DNA of 64,000 nucleotides from Metallococcus carri. GTDB lineage: Bacteria; Actinomycetota; Actinomycetes; Actinomycetales; Dermatophilaceae. A program made the position numbers and the translations under genes. Of this stretch, positions 27,692-35,521 are shown one piece after another. The notes beneath the pieces were generated by a model. The model was not told the origin of the DNA and searched no databases. It saw only the letters and a program-made list of their open reading frames with translations. Every line of letters starts with the position of its first letter. Positions within the stretch are counted from its first letter, which is position 1. The stretch covers positions 186,001 through 250,000 of the forward strand of contig NZ_JAAOIV010000004.1 in the NCBI RefSeq assembly GCF_011440275.1. The letters run 5' to 3'.

Positions 27692-28299
27692 TCGACCGGC
27701 CCTGGCCGGTGGCGCTCGCGGGGGAGTGGCGTGGTCGGCGAATTGTGTTGCGGCCGTTGCGAGTTCACGCCGACCGACGAGAGTTCCTGTTGTTGCGGCA
27801 GGACAACGCGGCCTGGAACGGCCCGTGGGACTCCAGCACGCCCAACCGGGCGGCCAAGAGCATGTCGTTCGCGCAGTTGGTGCGGCGGCAGGACGAGGAG
27901 GCCAAGGCCGGGCGGCTGCTGCCCTTCGCCCTGGAGGTCGACGGCGCGCTGGCCGGGCAGGTGCACCTGTCCGGGATCTCTCGGGGTGCGCTGCTGTCCG
28001 GTGCGCTCGGCTATTGGATCGCCGAATCCCTTGCGGGACAAGGGATCACGCCGTATGCCGTGGCGCTCGTCAACGACCATGCCTTCGGGCCGCTGGGGCT
28101 GCACCGGGTCGAGGTCAACGTGCGCCCGGACAACACGGCCAGCCTGCGGGTGGTGGCCAAGTTGCGGATGCGCGACGAGGGGGTGCGGCGCGCCTATCTG
28201 CACGTCGACGGGCGCTGGCACGACCACCGCAGCTTCGCGCTGACGGTCGAGGATCTGGCGGGTCGGACTGCGGTGGAACGGCTTTCACGCTTCGTCTGA
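27688..28299 (+). CDS. GNAT acetyltransferase, RimJ/RimL type
   Basis: 203 residues; GTG start overlaps the mog stop as GTGA. Pattern R-I-V-L-R-P-L-R, LGYWIAESLAGQGITPYAV (acetyl-CoA site) and HRVEVNVRPDNTASLRVVAKL is that of ribosomal-protein-alanine acetyltransferase relatives. This gene lies between mog and sepX in many actinobacteria. The last codons (A-V-E-R-L-S-R-F-V, stop) are encoded by the first copy of a 37-bp repeat, so the C-terminus appears to have been remodelled by the repeat. Confidence 0.9.
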   Translation: MIDRPWPVALAGEWRGRRIVLRPLRVHADRREFLLLRQDNAAWNGPWDSSTPNRAAKSMSFAQLVRRQDEEAKAGRLLPFALEVDGALAGQVHLSGISRGALLSGALGYWIAESLAGQGITPYAVALVNDHAFGPLGLHRVEVNVRPDNTASLRVVAKLRMRDEGVRRAYLHVDGRWHDHRSFALTVEDLAGRTAVERLSRFV

Positions 28300-28433
28300 A
28301 CGACACCCCGGCGGCGACGAGGATCTCGCAGTGGGGTGGTTATCGTGCTCCCTTTGAACGACACGTCGACCAGGTCGAGGACTTGCCGGAGCCGCTGCGG
28401 TGGAACGGCTTTCACGCTCCGTTTGAACGACAC
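28270..28433. repeat. Repeat family 2, 37-bp repeat pair plus a partial copy
   Basis: Copies at 28270-28306 and 28397-28433 share TGGAACGGCTTTCACGCT then a TGAACGACAC end, differing at two positions. A degenerate copy (28335-28364) keeps CTTTGAACGACAC. The TGA within copy 1 is the stop codon of the GNAT gene; copy 3 lies 49 bases before the sepX start. Confidence 0.9.
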
Positions 28434-28481
28434 ACCGGCAACGTCCGCCGGGGCTGTGCTACGCGCACGTACGGTCGTCTC

Positions 28482-29810
28482 GTGCCGACCACCTTGCTGT
28501 TCCTGCTCATCGTGGCGATCTGGGCTGCCTACTTGGTCCAGCACTGGATCCGCCGACGTGACGCGCTCGCGACCGCCCGGTCAGTCGACCGGTTCTCGGA
28601 GTCGATGCGCGTGCTGTCCCGGCGTGACCCGCTGCCTCAGGGCGTGGCGCCGATGGCGTCGACGGGTCCCGCCCGGCCGGGTGCGCCGCAGGTGTCGGTC
28701 AAGGCCCAGCGCACCTCGCTGCGAGCCGGTCAACCAGTGGTGGGAGAGCCCATGTCCAACGAGACCGAACCGGTGAAGACCTCCTCGGGGTTCAAACTGG
28801 CCGCCAAGCTCGTCGGCGGCCCGAAGGCCGGTCCGGCGTCTTCGCGTGGCTCGTCAGGCGGCTCAAAGCCTGGCGCGAAGGTCGGCTCAACGGGCGGCTC
28901 AAAGCCTGGCGCGAAGGTCGCCTCCGCGGGCGGCTCGAAGCTTGGCGCGAAGGTCGGCTCGGCGGGCGGCTCGTCGGCTGCGGCGGCGCGGGCCCGCAGC
29001 GCAGCCTCGTCGTCGGCTGCCGCCACCCGCGGCATCGCCTCGACCGTGGGGTCCGTCGCTCGCACGGCCGGCCACCGCTTCGCCCAACTGAGCGACCGCC
29101 AGGTGCGGGGTCTCAGCCTGCTGGTGTCGCTGGCCTTCCTGCTGGTGTCGCTGGTGTTCGTCGCGGTCGGTGGGCCGTGGTGGCTGCTGGTCGCGGCCGT
29201 GCTCGAAGTGGCCGGTGTGGTCGCCTGGTTGCGCCGTTCCGCCCTCGCCGAAGCGTCAGTAAATCCTCGCGAAACGTCAGTAAATCCTCGCGAAACGTCA
29301 CGAAAGTCTCGCGAAGCGTCAGTTGTTCGTCGCGAGACGTCAGCAAATCCTCGCGAAACGTCAGTTGTTCGTCGCGAGACGTCACTCGCGACCGCCGAGC
29401 AGGCTCAGCGACCGCGGGCTGAGCGGCCGCGGGCTGAGCGCGCCGAGCGACCGCGCGAGCGGGCCACAGTCCACGCCGAGCCGCGCCGTGTCGTGCGCAC
29501 CGAGCAGGTCGCTGCCGCGCCGAGTGACGTGGTGTTCGACAACCAGCCCGCACCGGTTCAGCCGGTGGCTGCCGAGGTGCAGCAGGTCGAGGAGGCGCCG
29601 CCCAGCGCATCCGCGTCGGTCGATGGTTGGCAGCCCGTCGCGGTGCCGCCGCCCACCTACACGCTTAAGGCCAAGGCGCCGGACCGCGAGTTCGAGCCGG
29701 CAGCGGTGACTCCGGCATACGCCGACACGCCGGTCGAGGACCTCCCGTTCGACGGCCTGGCGCTCGATGAGGAACTCGAGGAGTTGCCGTCGGTCTACCG
29801 GGCCGGCTGA
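28482..29810 (+). CDS. sepX: Divisome protein SepX/GlpR-like
   Basis: 442 residues. N-terminal membrane anchor LLFLLIVAIWAAYLVQHW (5-22) followed at once by W-I-R-R-R-D-A and R-S-V-D-R-F-S-E-S-M-R-V-L-S-R, the conserved SepX/GlpR head. A disordered stretch has three 12-residue repeats (G-G-S-K-P-G-A-K-V-x-S-x, 126-161). Two more membrane segments are at 211-229 and 232-250. Then come heptad repeats S-V-N-P-R-E-T (258-301) and an acidic C-terminus. In Streptomyces and mycobacteria this protein stabilises the division ring. GTG start. Linkage to mog and GNAT supports the call. Confidence 0.82.
   Translation: MPTTLLFLLIVAIWAAYLVQHWIRRRDALATARSVDRFSESMRVLSRRDPLPQGVAPMASTGPARPGAPQVSVKAQRTSLRAGQPVVGEPMSNETEPVKTSSGFKLAAKLVGGPKAGPASSRGSSGGSKPGAKVGSTGGSKPGAKVASAGGSKLGAKVGSAGGSSAAAARARSAASSSAAATRGIASTVGSVARTAGHRFAQLSDRQVRGLSLLVSLAFLLVSLVFVAVGGPWWLLVAAVLEVAGVVAWLRRSALAEASVNPRETSVNPRETSRKSREASVVRRETSANPRETSVVRRETSLATAEQAQRPRAERPRAERAERPRERATVHAEPRRVVRTEQVAAAPSDVVFDNQPAPVQPVAAEVQQVEEAPPSASASVDGWQPVAVPPPTYTLKAKAPDREFEPAAVTPAYADTPVEDLPFDGLALDEELEELPSVYRAG
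28857..28964. repeat. 36-bp in-frame tandem repeat x3 in sepX
   Basis: Three 36-bp units encode G-G-S-K-P/L-G-A-K-V-G/A-S-T/A. Multiples of three keep the frame, so this linker can vary in length. Confidence 0.85.
29255..29390. repeat. Repeat family 3, 21-bp array inside sepX (locus A)
   Basis: Units begin GTCA at 29255, 29276, 29297, 29318, 29339, 29360 and 29381, an exact 21-bp period. The best-kept core is ATCCTCGCGAAACGTCA. It is read as heptapeptides S-V-N-P-R-E-T and variants. The same core with the same period occurs, inverted, directly after pth at 56316. Confidence 0.95.
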
Positions 29811-29824
29811 GCCAGCGGAGCACC

Positions 29825-29855
29825 GCGAAGGGCGCCCCTCCCGGGCGCCCTTCGC
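29825..29855 (+). terminator. Strong hairpin after sepX
   Basis: GCGAAGGGCGCCC / GGGCGCCCTTCGC, 13 perfect pairs with loop CTCCC, 14 bases after the sepX stop. Confidence 0.88.
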
Positions 29856-29915
29856 GCTGTCCGGCGGCCGATTCGAAACGGTGGCCGGAGGGGTGTTAGT
29901 CTCTACCTCGCTCTA

Positions 29916-29990
<75 letters not shown>

Positions 29991-29997
29991 CAACCCG

Positions 29998-30034
29998 AAG
30001 TCCCGCAACGCCATCCGGCGCGGCGGGACTTTTG
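29998..30034 (+). terminator. Terminator of tRNA-Ala
   Basis: AAGTCCCGC / GCGGGACTT, 9 pairs, followed by a short T run (TTTT), 10 bases after the tRNA. Confidence 0.8.
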
Positions 30035-30093
30035 TCGTTTCGCCGGTTGCGTAAGGGACGAGGACCGCATCGAAACCAGCTGCCGTGGGATCG

Positions 30094-30170
30094 TGGTTTC
30101 GACGCGCGAGCTCGTTCCTCGCTCGCTTGCTCAACCAGCGAAGGGGTGGCGAGCTCGTTCCTCGCCTGTC
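30094..30170. repeat. Intergenic repeat of the GTTTCGAC...TTGCTCAACCA type
   Basis: TGGTT (30094) pairs with AACCA (30133) and GAGC (30108) with GCTC (30129), enclosing CTCGTTCCTCGCTCGC. GAGCTCGTTCCTCGC repeats directly at 30108 and 30151. This style of imperfect hairpin between genes is frequent in Micrococcales genomes; only one copy lies in this window. Confidence 0.6.
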
Positions 30171-30186
30171 AGTGTGGCCACCCGGT

Positions 30187-30209
30187 ATACCCCTAGGGGG
30201 TATTTGACA
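30187..30209 (+). promoter_or_regulatory. CsoR-like operator abutting a -35 box, upstream of DUF4396 gene
   Basis: ATACCCCTAGGGGGTAT (30187-30203) is the GC-rich palindrome with A/T edges typical of copper-sensing CsoR (and related RcnR/FrmR) operators. TTGACA (30204-30209) follows at once. A -10 some 17-19 bases on would put the transcript start at or next to the ATG at 30240, so the mRNA may be leaderless. Match seen directly; regulator inferred. Confidence 0.75.
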
Positions 30210-30239
30210 GTGGCGCGTTGCGCGGGTCACGATGGCGGT

Positions 30240-30932
30240 ATGACGTCCGCCCACGAACACACCGACCATGGCATGAGCGCCCACGCCGGCCACGACATGT
30301 CCGGGCACCACGACATGTCCGGGTCCGCGCTGAACTCGATGGCGGCCAGCGCAACCCTGCACTGCCTCGTGGGTTGTGCGATCGGCGAAATCGCCGGGCT
30401 GATCATCGGCACCGCCGCCGGATGGTCCAACCTGCCCACGACGGTCCTATCGATCGCGCTGGCCTTCGTCTTCGGCTTCGCGCTGTCGTCGCTGCCGCTG
30501 CTCAAGGCCGGCCTCGGCCTCGGCGCCGCACTCAGTGTTGTGGTCGCGGCGGACACCTTGTCGATCGCGACCATGGAGATCGTCGACAACCTGGTCATGC
30601 TTGTCATCCCCGGCGCGATGAACGCCGGTGTGGTCAACGCGATCTTCTGGATCAGTATGGCGATCGCGCTCACCGTGGCGTTCTTCGCCGCCTATCCGGT
30701 CAACCGCTACCTGCTGCGGCGCGGCAAAGGGCACGCGCTCACCCACGAATATCACTCGGCGAGCAAGGACGCACAGGGCGCACGGCGCTTCATCCCCGAC
30801 CCGCCCGCGCCTGTGCTCGCAGCGGTGATCGCCGCCTTCATGCTCGGCGGCCTGCTGGTCTCCGCCGCCGACGACCTCGGCATCGGCAGTGGTCACCCGA
30901 ATGCCACTGCGGTGGCACCATCGAGGTCATGA
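30240..30932 (+). CDS. DUF4396 membrane protein with His/Met-rich N-terminus
   Basis: 230 residues. Residues 4-28 contain seven His and several Met in H-x-x-H/D-M-S-G strings, a likely metal-binding tail. Then come five membrane segments: 39-60 (LHCLVGCAIGEIAGLII), 66-85, 88-110, 130-155 and a C-terminal one near 200. The middle matches the DUF4396 pattern, often found near copper genes. With a CsoR-type operator upstream, copper homeostasis or delivery is the best inference. Transport direction unknown. Confidence 0.85.
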   Translation: MTSAHEHTDHGMSAHAGHDMSGHHDMSGSALNSMAASATLHCLVGCAIGEIAGLIIGTAAGWSNLPTTVLSIALAFVFGFALSSLPLLKAGLGLGAALSVVVAADTLSIATMEIVDNLVMLVIPGAMNAGVVNAIFWISMAIALTVAFFAAYPVNRYLLRRGKGHALTHEYHSASKDAQGARRFIPDPPAPVLAAVIAAFMLGGLLVSAADDLGIGSGHPNATAVAPSRS

Positions 30933-31015
30933 AGGTCCAGCTCACCCGCGTGTATGCCGCTGTGCAACCAGACGATCCACCGCGCCTGCGGGTCGCCGCG
31001 GTCAAGGACGCCTGA
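30929..31015 (+). CDS. Possible 28-residue peptide overlapping the DUF4396 stop
   Basis: ATG 30929 overlaps the upstream stop as ATGA and opens 28 codons (MKVQLTRVYAAVQPDDPP...). The overlap is typical of coupled genes, but length is minimal, there are no homology clues and no ribosome site beyond GAGG. Low confidence. Confidence 0.25.
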   Translation: MKVQLTRVYAAVQPDDPPRLRVAAVKDA

Positions 31016-31081
31016 CCAGGGGAGCGAGCCGCGCCGGTAGGCTCGCGAGGCGAGCACACGTCATACGAGATGGAGAAAACG

Positions 31082-31612
31082 TTGACCGACTACAACGTCG
31101 CGTTCGATGCCGGTGACGTCGACGGAGGCGTCATCAATGTCGTCGTCGAGATCCCGACCGGCAGCAACCACAAGATCGAGTGGGACCGTGAGCACGCGGT
31201 CATGCGCCTCGACCGGGTCGAGCCGAAGATCTTCGCCAAGCCGACCAACTACGGTTTCATCCCGCAGACCCTTGACGAGGACGGCGACGAGCTCGACGCG
31301 CTGGTCATCACCGCCGACCCGCTGCCGATGGGAATCGTGTTGCAGGCCAAGGTGATTGGCGTGATGAAGTTCGTCGACGATGGTGAGGTCGACGACAAGA
31401 TCGTCTGCGTGCCGACCGACGACCGCGACTCCGGCGACGCGATCCAGACCATGGCCGACGTGCCCGCCCAGCTCATCAAGCAGTTGGAGTTCCACTTCAA
31501 CAACTACAAGGCGCTGAAGAAGCCGGGCTCCACGAAGGTCGAGCACTGGGGCGACGCCGCGGAGGCGACCGACGTCATCCGCGAGTCGATCGCTCGGTGG
31601 CAGCAGAAGTAG
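31082..31612 (+). CDS. ppa: Inorganic pyrophosphatase (family I)
   Basis: About 176 residues. The family I signature DGDELDALV (three metal-binding Asp) is intact, as are the VVEIPTGSNHKIEWD substrate strand, K-P-T-N-Y-G-F-I-P and the later D-D-R-D-S-G-D-A. It hydrolyses pyrophosphate made by biosynthesis. TTG 31082 has GGAGA 5 bases upstream; ATG 31070 overlaps that site and is the alternative. The N-terminus (Y-N-V-A-F-D-A-G-D-V-D-G-G) is longer than the usual actinobacterial form that begins close to the E-I-P-x-G strand. Confidence 0.92.
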   Translation: MTDYNVAFDAGDVDGGVINVVVEIPTGSNHKIEWDREHAVMRLDRVEPKIFAKPTNYGFIPQTLDEDGDELDALVITADPLPMGIVLQAKVIGVMKFVDDGEVDDKIVCVPTDDRDSGDAIQTMADVPAQLIKQLEFHFNNYKALKKPGSTKVEHWGDAAEATDVIRESIARWQQK

Positions 31613-32091
31613 TCCTGCGCGAGCCGGCCCATCGGGTCGCCCGCCGCGCGGTGACAATGTGGCGGGTGAGCTATGCCATCCAAGGCCTCGTGCTGGTCGG
31701 AATCGCTTGTGCCGCATGGGTTTTCGACTGGTTGGACGATCCGTGGCGGTGGCTCGCGGTCGTCGTCGCCCTGCTCGATCTGGTGCTCGGCGTCTTCGTG
31801 ATTCCGGTATGGCGGTATCGCGTCCACCGCTGGGAGCTCACCGATCGGGCCGTCTATACCCAGACCGGCTGGTTCAACCAGGAGCGCCGCGTCGCGCCGC
31901 TCAACCGGGTGCAGACCGTCGACACCGACCGTGGACCGATCGCCCAGCTCTTCGGGCTGACGACCGTGCAGGTCACGACGGCATCGGCCAAAGGCGCCCT
32001 GCGGATCGAAGGTCTCGACCGGGCCACCGCTGAGCGATTGGTGGATGAGCTCACCACTCAGGCAGCGCTCGACGAGGGTGACGCGACGTGA
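31597..32091 (+). CDS. Membrane protein with bacterial PH-like (bPH2) domain
   Basis: 164 residues, GTG start overlapping the ppa end by 16 bases. Two membrane segments (about 26-43 and 50-68) precede a bPH2 domain (W-E-L-T-D-R-A-V-Y-T-Q-T-G-W-F, then P-L-N-R-V-Q-T-V-D), as in the YdbS family. It overlaps the next, larger bPH2 gene, mirroring the Bacillus ydbS-ydbT pair. Function unknown; an envelope role is likely. Confidence 0.88.
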   Translation: MAAEVVLREPAHRVARRAVTMWRVSYAIQGLVLVGIACAAWVFDWLDDPWRWLAVVVALLDLVLGVFVIPVWRYRVHRWELTDRAVYTQTGWFNQERRVAPLNRVQTVDTDRGPIAQLFGLTTVQVTTASAKGALRIEGLDRATAERLVDELTTQAALDEGDAT

Positions 32092-33626
32092 GTTCGCCTG
32101 CGGCGCAAAGCGATTGGCGTCGCCTCGACTCGCGGATGGTGCTGATCCACCCGGTCCGCGAAGTCATCCGATTCCTGCCCGCGCTCGTCGGTCTGCTCTT
32201 CGCCGGCGGCCAGGTCGGCCAACATTGGTATGGCGCGTTGGGCGCCGTGGTGCCGATCGCACTGGGCGTCGCGCGGTGGTTTACGACGCGTTACCGCTTC
32301 ACCGCCCAGCAAGTGCAACTGCGGCGTGGGCTGGTCAACAAGACCGAACTGTCGGCGCCCCTTGATCGGGTGCGCTCGGTCGATGTCACCGCGACGCTGC
32401 TGCATCGCGCGCTCGGCCTGGCCGTGGTCAAGATCGGCACCGGCGCCGCGAACAGCAACGACGGATCGGTCATCCTCGACGGGCTGTCCGCCAAACAGGC
32501 AGCCGCTTTGCGCCGCGACCTCCTGCACCGAGTGGACGCGGAACGCGTTGCGGCGCAAGGGGATTCGCCCACCACCGACGTGAACGGACAGGCGCGGGAA
32601 GCTGCCAAGGCCGCGCGGCCGGCATACGTCGAAGCACCCGACGAGGTCCTCTACACGATGCGGCCGGCGTGGTTCGCGCTCGCGCCGCTGGCGCCGGCCG
32701 GATTCATCACCGCGCTGGCGCTGCTCGGTGTCGGCGCGCAGGTCATCAGCCAGGCGGGCATCGACCTCACCGAGAACGGCGCAGTGCGCGACGGCGTCGA
32801 CCTGGCGCGCGGGTTCGGCGTGATGGTCGTCGTTGCCGTCGCGGTCGTTGCGGGGCTGGCGTTCATCGTGATCGTGGCGTTGATCGGCTCGGTGCTGACG
32901 TGGTTCGGCTTCCGGCTCAGCCGCGACCCGGGCGGGCGCACCTTCCACGTCAGCCGGGGTCTGCTCACGACCCGCAACACCTCGATGGAGGCGCGCCGGC
33001 TGCGCGGGGTCGAACTGCACGAACCCATCCCGATGCGGTGGGCGCGCGCCGCGAGCCTGTCCGCGATCACCACCGGCGTCGCGGGCAAGAAGTCGCAGGA
33101 CAGCTCCAGCCTCACCCCGCCGTCGCCGCGGGTGGTCGTCGCTCGCACGGCCGACGCGATCCTCGGGGCGCGGGGCGTGCTCGACATCCCGATCGCGGGG
33201 CACGGTCCGGTCGCCGCCCGCCGCCGCTACACCCGCGCGTTGCTCGGTTGGATCGCGCTGACCGCGCTCGCGTCCGTGCCCCTCGTCGCGCTCGACCTCC
33301 TGCCGTATGCCGGGGTCGCGGCCGTCGGCCTTCTCGTCCTAGCCCTCCTGCTCGGTCGCAGCCGGGCGGCTGCGCTGGGGCACGCGCTGACCGACCGGTT
33401 CCTGATCGGTCGGTCGGGTGCGGTGGATCGGGAGACCTTCGTCGTGGAGCGGACGGCTGCGGTGGCGGTGACCTATCGGCAGACGTTCTTCCAGCGCCGC
33501 GCCGGGGTGGCGACGGTGCTGCTCGCCACCGCCGCGGGGGACCAGGAGTACGCCGTGTTGGATGTGCCGGCGGAGGCCGGGGCGGTGCTGTTCACCGAGC
33601 TGTTGGACACGGTCCGCACGCACTGA
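32088..33626 (+). CDS. Large membrane protein with repeated bPH2 domains (YdbT-like)
   Basis: 512 residues, GTG start in GTGA overlap with the previous gene. Three units of two membrane helices plus a bPH2 domain: F-T-A-Q-Q-V-Q-L-R-R-G-L-V (about 67-80) with L-D-R-V-R-S-V-D-V; F-H-V-S-R-G-L-L (about 285) with R-R-L-R-G-V-E-L-H; and a third near 440. The pair with the 164-residue protein is probably one complex. Function unknown. Confidence 0.88.
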   Translation: MSSPAAQSDWRRLDSRMVLIHPVREVIRFLPALVGLLFAGGQVGQHWYGALGAVVPIALGVARWFTTRYRFTAQQVQLRRGLVNKTELSAPLDRVRSVDVTATLLHRALGLAVVKIGTGAANSNDGSVILDGLSAKQAAALRRDLLHRVDAERVAAQGDSPTTDVNGQAREAAKAARPAYVEAPDEVLYTMRPAWFALAPLAPAGFITALALLGVGAQVISQAGIDLTENGAVRDGVDLARGFGVMVVVAVAVVAGLAFIVIVALIGSVLTWFGFRLSRDPGGRTFHVSRGLLTTRNTSMEARRLRGVELHEPIPMRWARAASLSAITTGVAGKKSQDSSSLTPPSPRVVVARTADAILGARGVLDIPIAGHGPVAARRRYTRALLGWIALTALASVPLVALDLLPYAGVAAVGLLVLALLLGRSRAAALGHALTDRFLIGRSGAVDRETFVVERTAAVAVTYRQTFFQRRAGVATVLLATAAGDQEYAVLDVPAEAGAVLFTELLDTVRTH

Positions 33627-33634
33627 CACAGCCC

Positions 33635-33836
33635 CACACCCGTCGTAGGGCGAAGCGGTCGCTATAACCGCCGGATTCCCCTACTACCGCTGTAGACAGC
33701 CTCGACATCGGTAGTAATCCGAAGCGGTCGCTATAACCGCCGGATTCCTCTACTACCGCTGTAGACAGCCTCGACATCGGTAGTAATCCGAAGCGGTCGC
33801 GATAGCCGCCGGATTCCTCTACTACGGGTGTAGGGA
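33635..33836. repeat. Repeat family 1, locus B, three 69-bp units
   Basis: GAAGCGGTCGC begins at 33652, 33721 and 33790 (period 69). Each unit has a GC-rich block close to GCGGTCGCGATARCCGCCGG, then CTCTACTACCG, and the first two contain the partner CGGTAGTA so that TACTACCG pairs over a 19-base loop, with outer GGATT/AATCC (33673-33720). The third ends CTACTACGGGTGTAG like locus A. An inverted fragment (33635-33650) precedes them. The array fills the gap between two convergent stops. Confidence 0.93.
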
Positions 33837-33861
33837 GCGCCCCGGGCAGAGCGGGGGCTCG

Positions 33862-35484
33862 CTAGATCCAGCTCGGGAACCACATCCGCCACTGCCAGTG
33901 GCTGTAGGGGATGAGCTGGGCGGTGTAGATCGGCCAGAAGAAGATGAACATCGCCACCGCCGCCGTGGTGAAGACACCCACCGCGATCGTCCCGACCCGC
34001 CGTCGCGCCCGACTCGCAGAGCGCGAGCCGAGAACGAGCCCGCACACGAAGACGACGCCGAGCACGACATACGGGGAGAAGGCCACCGAGTAGAAGGTGA
34101 AGATCGTGCGCTGCTGGTAGGTGAACCACGGCAGCCAGCCGGCCGCAATGCCACCGAGGATGGCCGCGGCGCGCCAGTCGCGATGCAGCAACCACTGGAA
34201 GAGCAACACGGCCAGCGCGATGGTGCCGGCCCACCAGATGAGCGGGGTGCCGAGCGAGGTGATCGCCTTGGAGCACTGCGCGACCGTGCAGCCGGCCTGC
34301 CCGCGGTTGGAGCCTTCGTAGAAGAACGACGTCGGCCGCGTCTGCAGCATCCAGGACCACGGGTTGGACATGTAGTCGTGCGGGGAGGTGATGCCGACGG
34401 CGGCGTCATACATCTGGATGTGGTACTGCCACAGCGACCGCAGCGAGTCGGGCAGCCAGGCGAAGGTCGAGCTCGTCGGCGACAGGCCGGGCTTGCCGTC
34501 GGCCGGGTTGAGGCTGGCCCAGGTGCGGTCGTAGGCGTCGGTCGAGCGGAACCAGCCGATCCAGGTCGCGAGGTAGACCACCACCGCGGTCGGCACCATC
34601 GCGACCATGGCGAACAGCGCGTCCTTGAGGAAGGTTGCGCCGACCCAGTGGCGGGTGCCGACGGCGCGGCGGGCGCCGAGGTCCCACCACACGCTCATCA
34701 GCCCGAAGACCACCAAGAAGTAGCCGCCGGACCATTTCACCCCGCAGTCCAGGCCGATCATCACGCCGGCAACCCAGCGCCACGGCCGCAATCCGAGCCA
34801 TGGGGCGCGCTGGCCGGTCCAGGTGCCGGCGGCTTTCATCGCGGCGACCTTGTCGGCGAGGATCCGGCGTGAACGGTCGCGGTCGGCCAGCAGCGCGACG
34901 AAGGCCGCCAGCGCGAAGAACATCACCATCACATCGAGGATCCCGGTGCGCGACATGACGAACTCGGCGCCTTCGAAGCACAGCAGCAGCGATGCCAGGG
35001 TGGCCAGCACCGGCGAGCGGAAAAGGTGCCACGCGGCCCGGCCGACCAGGTAGATCGCGAGCGTGCCGACGAGCGCGACGGCGAACCGCCAGCCGAAGCT
35101 GCTGTCGATGCCGAAGAGGCGTTCGCCACCGCCGATCAGCCATTTGCCGAGGGGCGGGTGCACGACGAAGTCGGCCTCGGTGCCCCACACACCCTGCGTT
35201 GCGTGCCCCATCGTGAACAGCGAGTCGGCCGATTTCGCCTGGTCGACCGCGGACGTCGGCTTCATCTCGTAGCCGAAGAGCGTCATCGCCCAGCCCTGCT
35301 TGACGTAATAGGTCTCGTCGAAGATCAGCTGGTGCGGGCGGCCGAGCTGCCAGAAGCGCATGATCCCGCCGATGACGGTGACGATCGCGGGGCCGAGCCA
35401 GCCCCACAGCTTCTCCTGCGCGGTGCGCGGCCGGCCGAGCAGTCGACGGCGCAGGGCCGTGCGCTCGGCGAGCTCGGAAGACAC
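33862..35484 (-). CDS. pmt: Dolichyl-phosphate-mannose-type protein O-mannosyltransferase
   Basis: 540 residues, GT39 family. N-terminal catalytic loop with the acidic pair IFDETYYVKQGW (about 52-63) and HPPLGKWLIGGGERLFG, then about eleven membrane segments and the C-terminal PMT_4TMC region ending W-F-P-S-W. It transfers mannose from polyprenyl-phosphate to exported proteins at the membrane, after Sec translocation, as in mycobacteria. GTG 35484 is chosen; the frame is open to 35634 but overlaps rsmI. Divergent from rsmI, a standard actinobacterial pair. Confidence 0.95.
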   Translation of the reverse strand: MSSELAERTALRRRLLGRPRTAQEKLWGWLGPAIVTVIGGIMRFWQLGRPHQLIFDETYYVKQGWAMTLFGYEMKPTSAVDQAKSADSLFTMGHATQGVWGTEADFVVHPPLGKWLIGGGERLFGIDSSFGWRFAVALVGTLAIYLVGRAAWHLFRSPVLATLASLLLCFEGAEFVMSRTGILDVMVMFFALAAFVALLADRDRSRRILADKVAAMKAAGTWTGQRAPWLGLRPWRWVAGVMIGLDCGVKWSGGYFLVVFGLMSVWWDLGARRAVGTRHWVGATFLKDALFAMVAMVPTAVVVYLATWIGWFRSTDAYDRTWASLNPADGKPGLSPTSSTFAWLPDSLRSLWQYHIQMYDAAVGITSPHDYMSNPWSWMLQTRPTSFFYEGSNRGQAGCTVAQCSKAITSLGTPLIWWAGTIALAVLLFQWLLHRDWRAAAILGGIAAGWLPWFTYQQRTIFTFYSVAFSPYVVLGVVFVCGLVLGSRSASRARRRVGTIAVGVFTTAAVAMFIFFWPIYTAQLIPYSHWQWRMWFPSWI

Positions 35485-35521
35485 GTCGTGAGGGTAACCG
35501 ACGACGCCTACAGTGACGCCC

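Noticed and set aside
27726-28481. N-terminal extension of sepX through the GNAT gene
   Set aside because: The frame is open but overlaps a real gene; the GTG at 28482 begins with the conserved membrane anchor.
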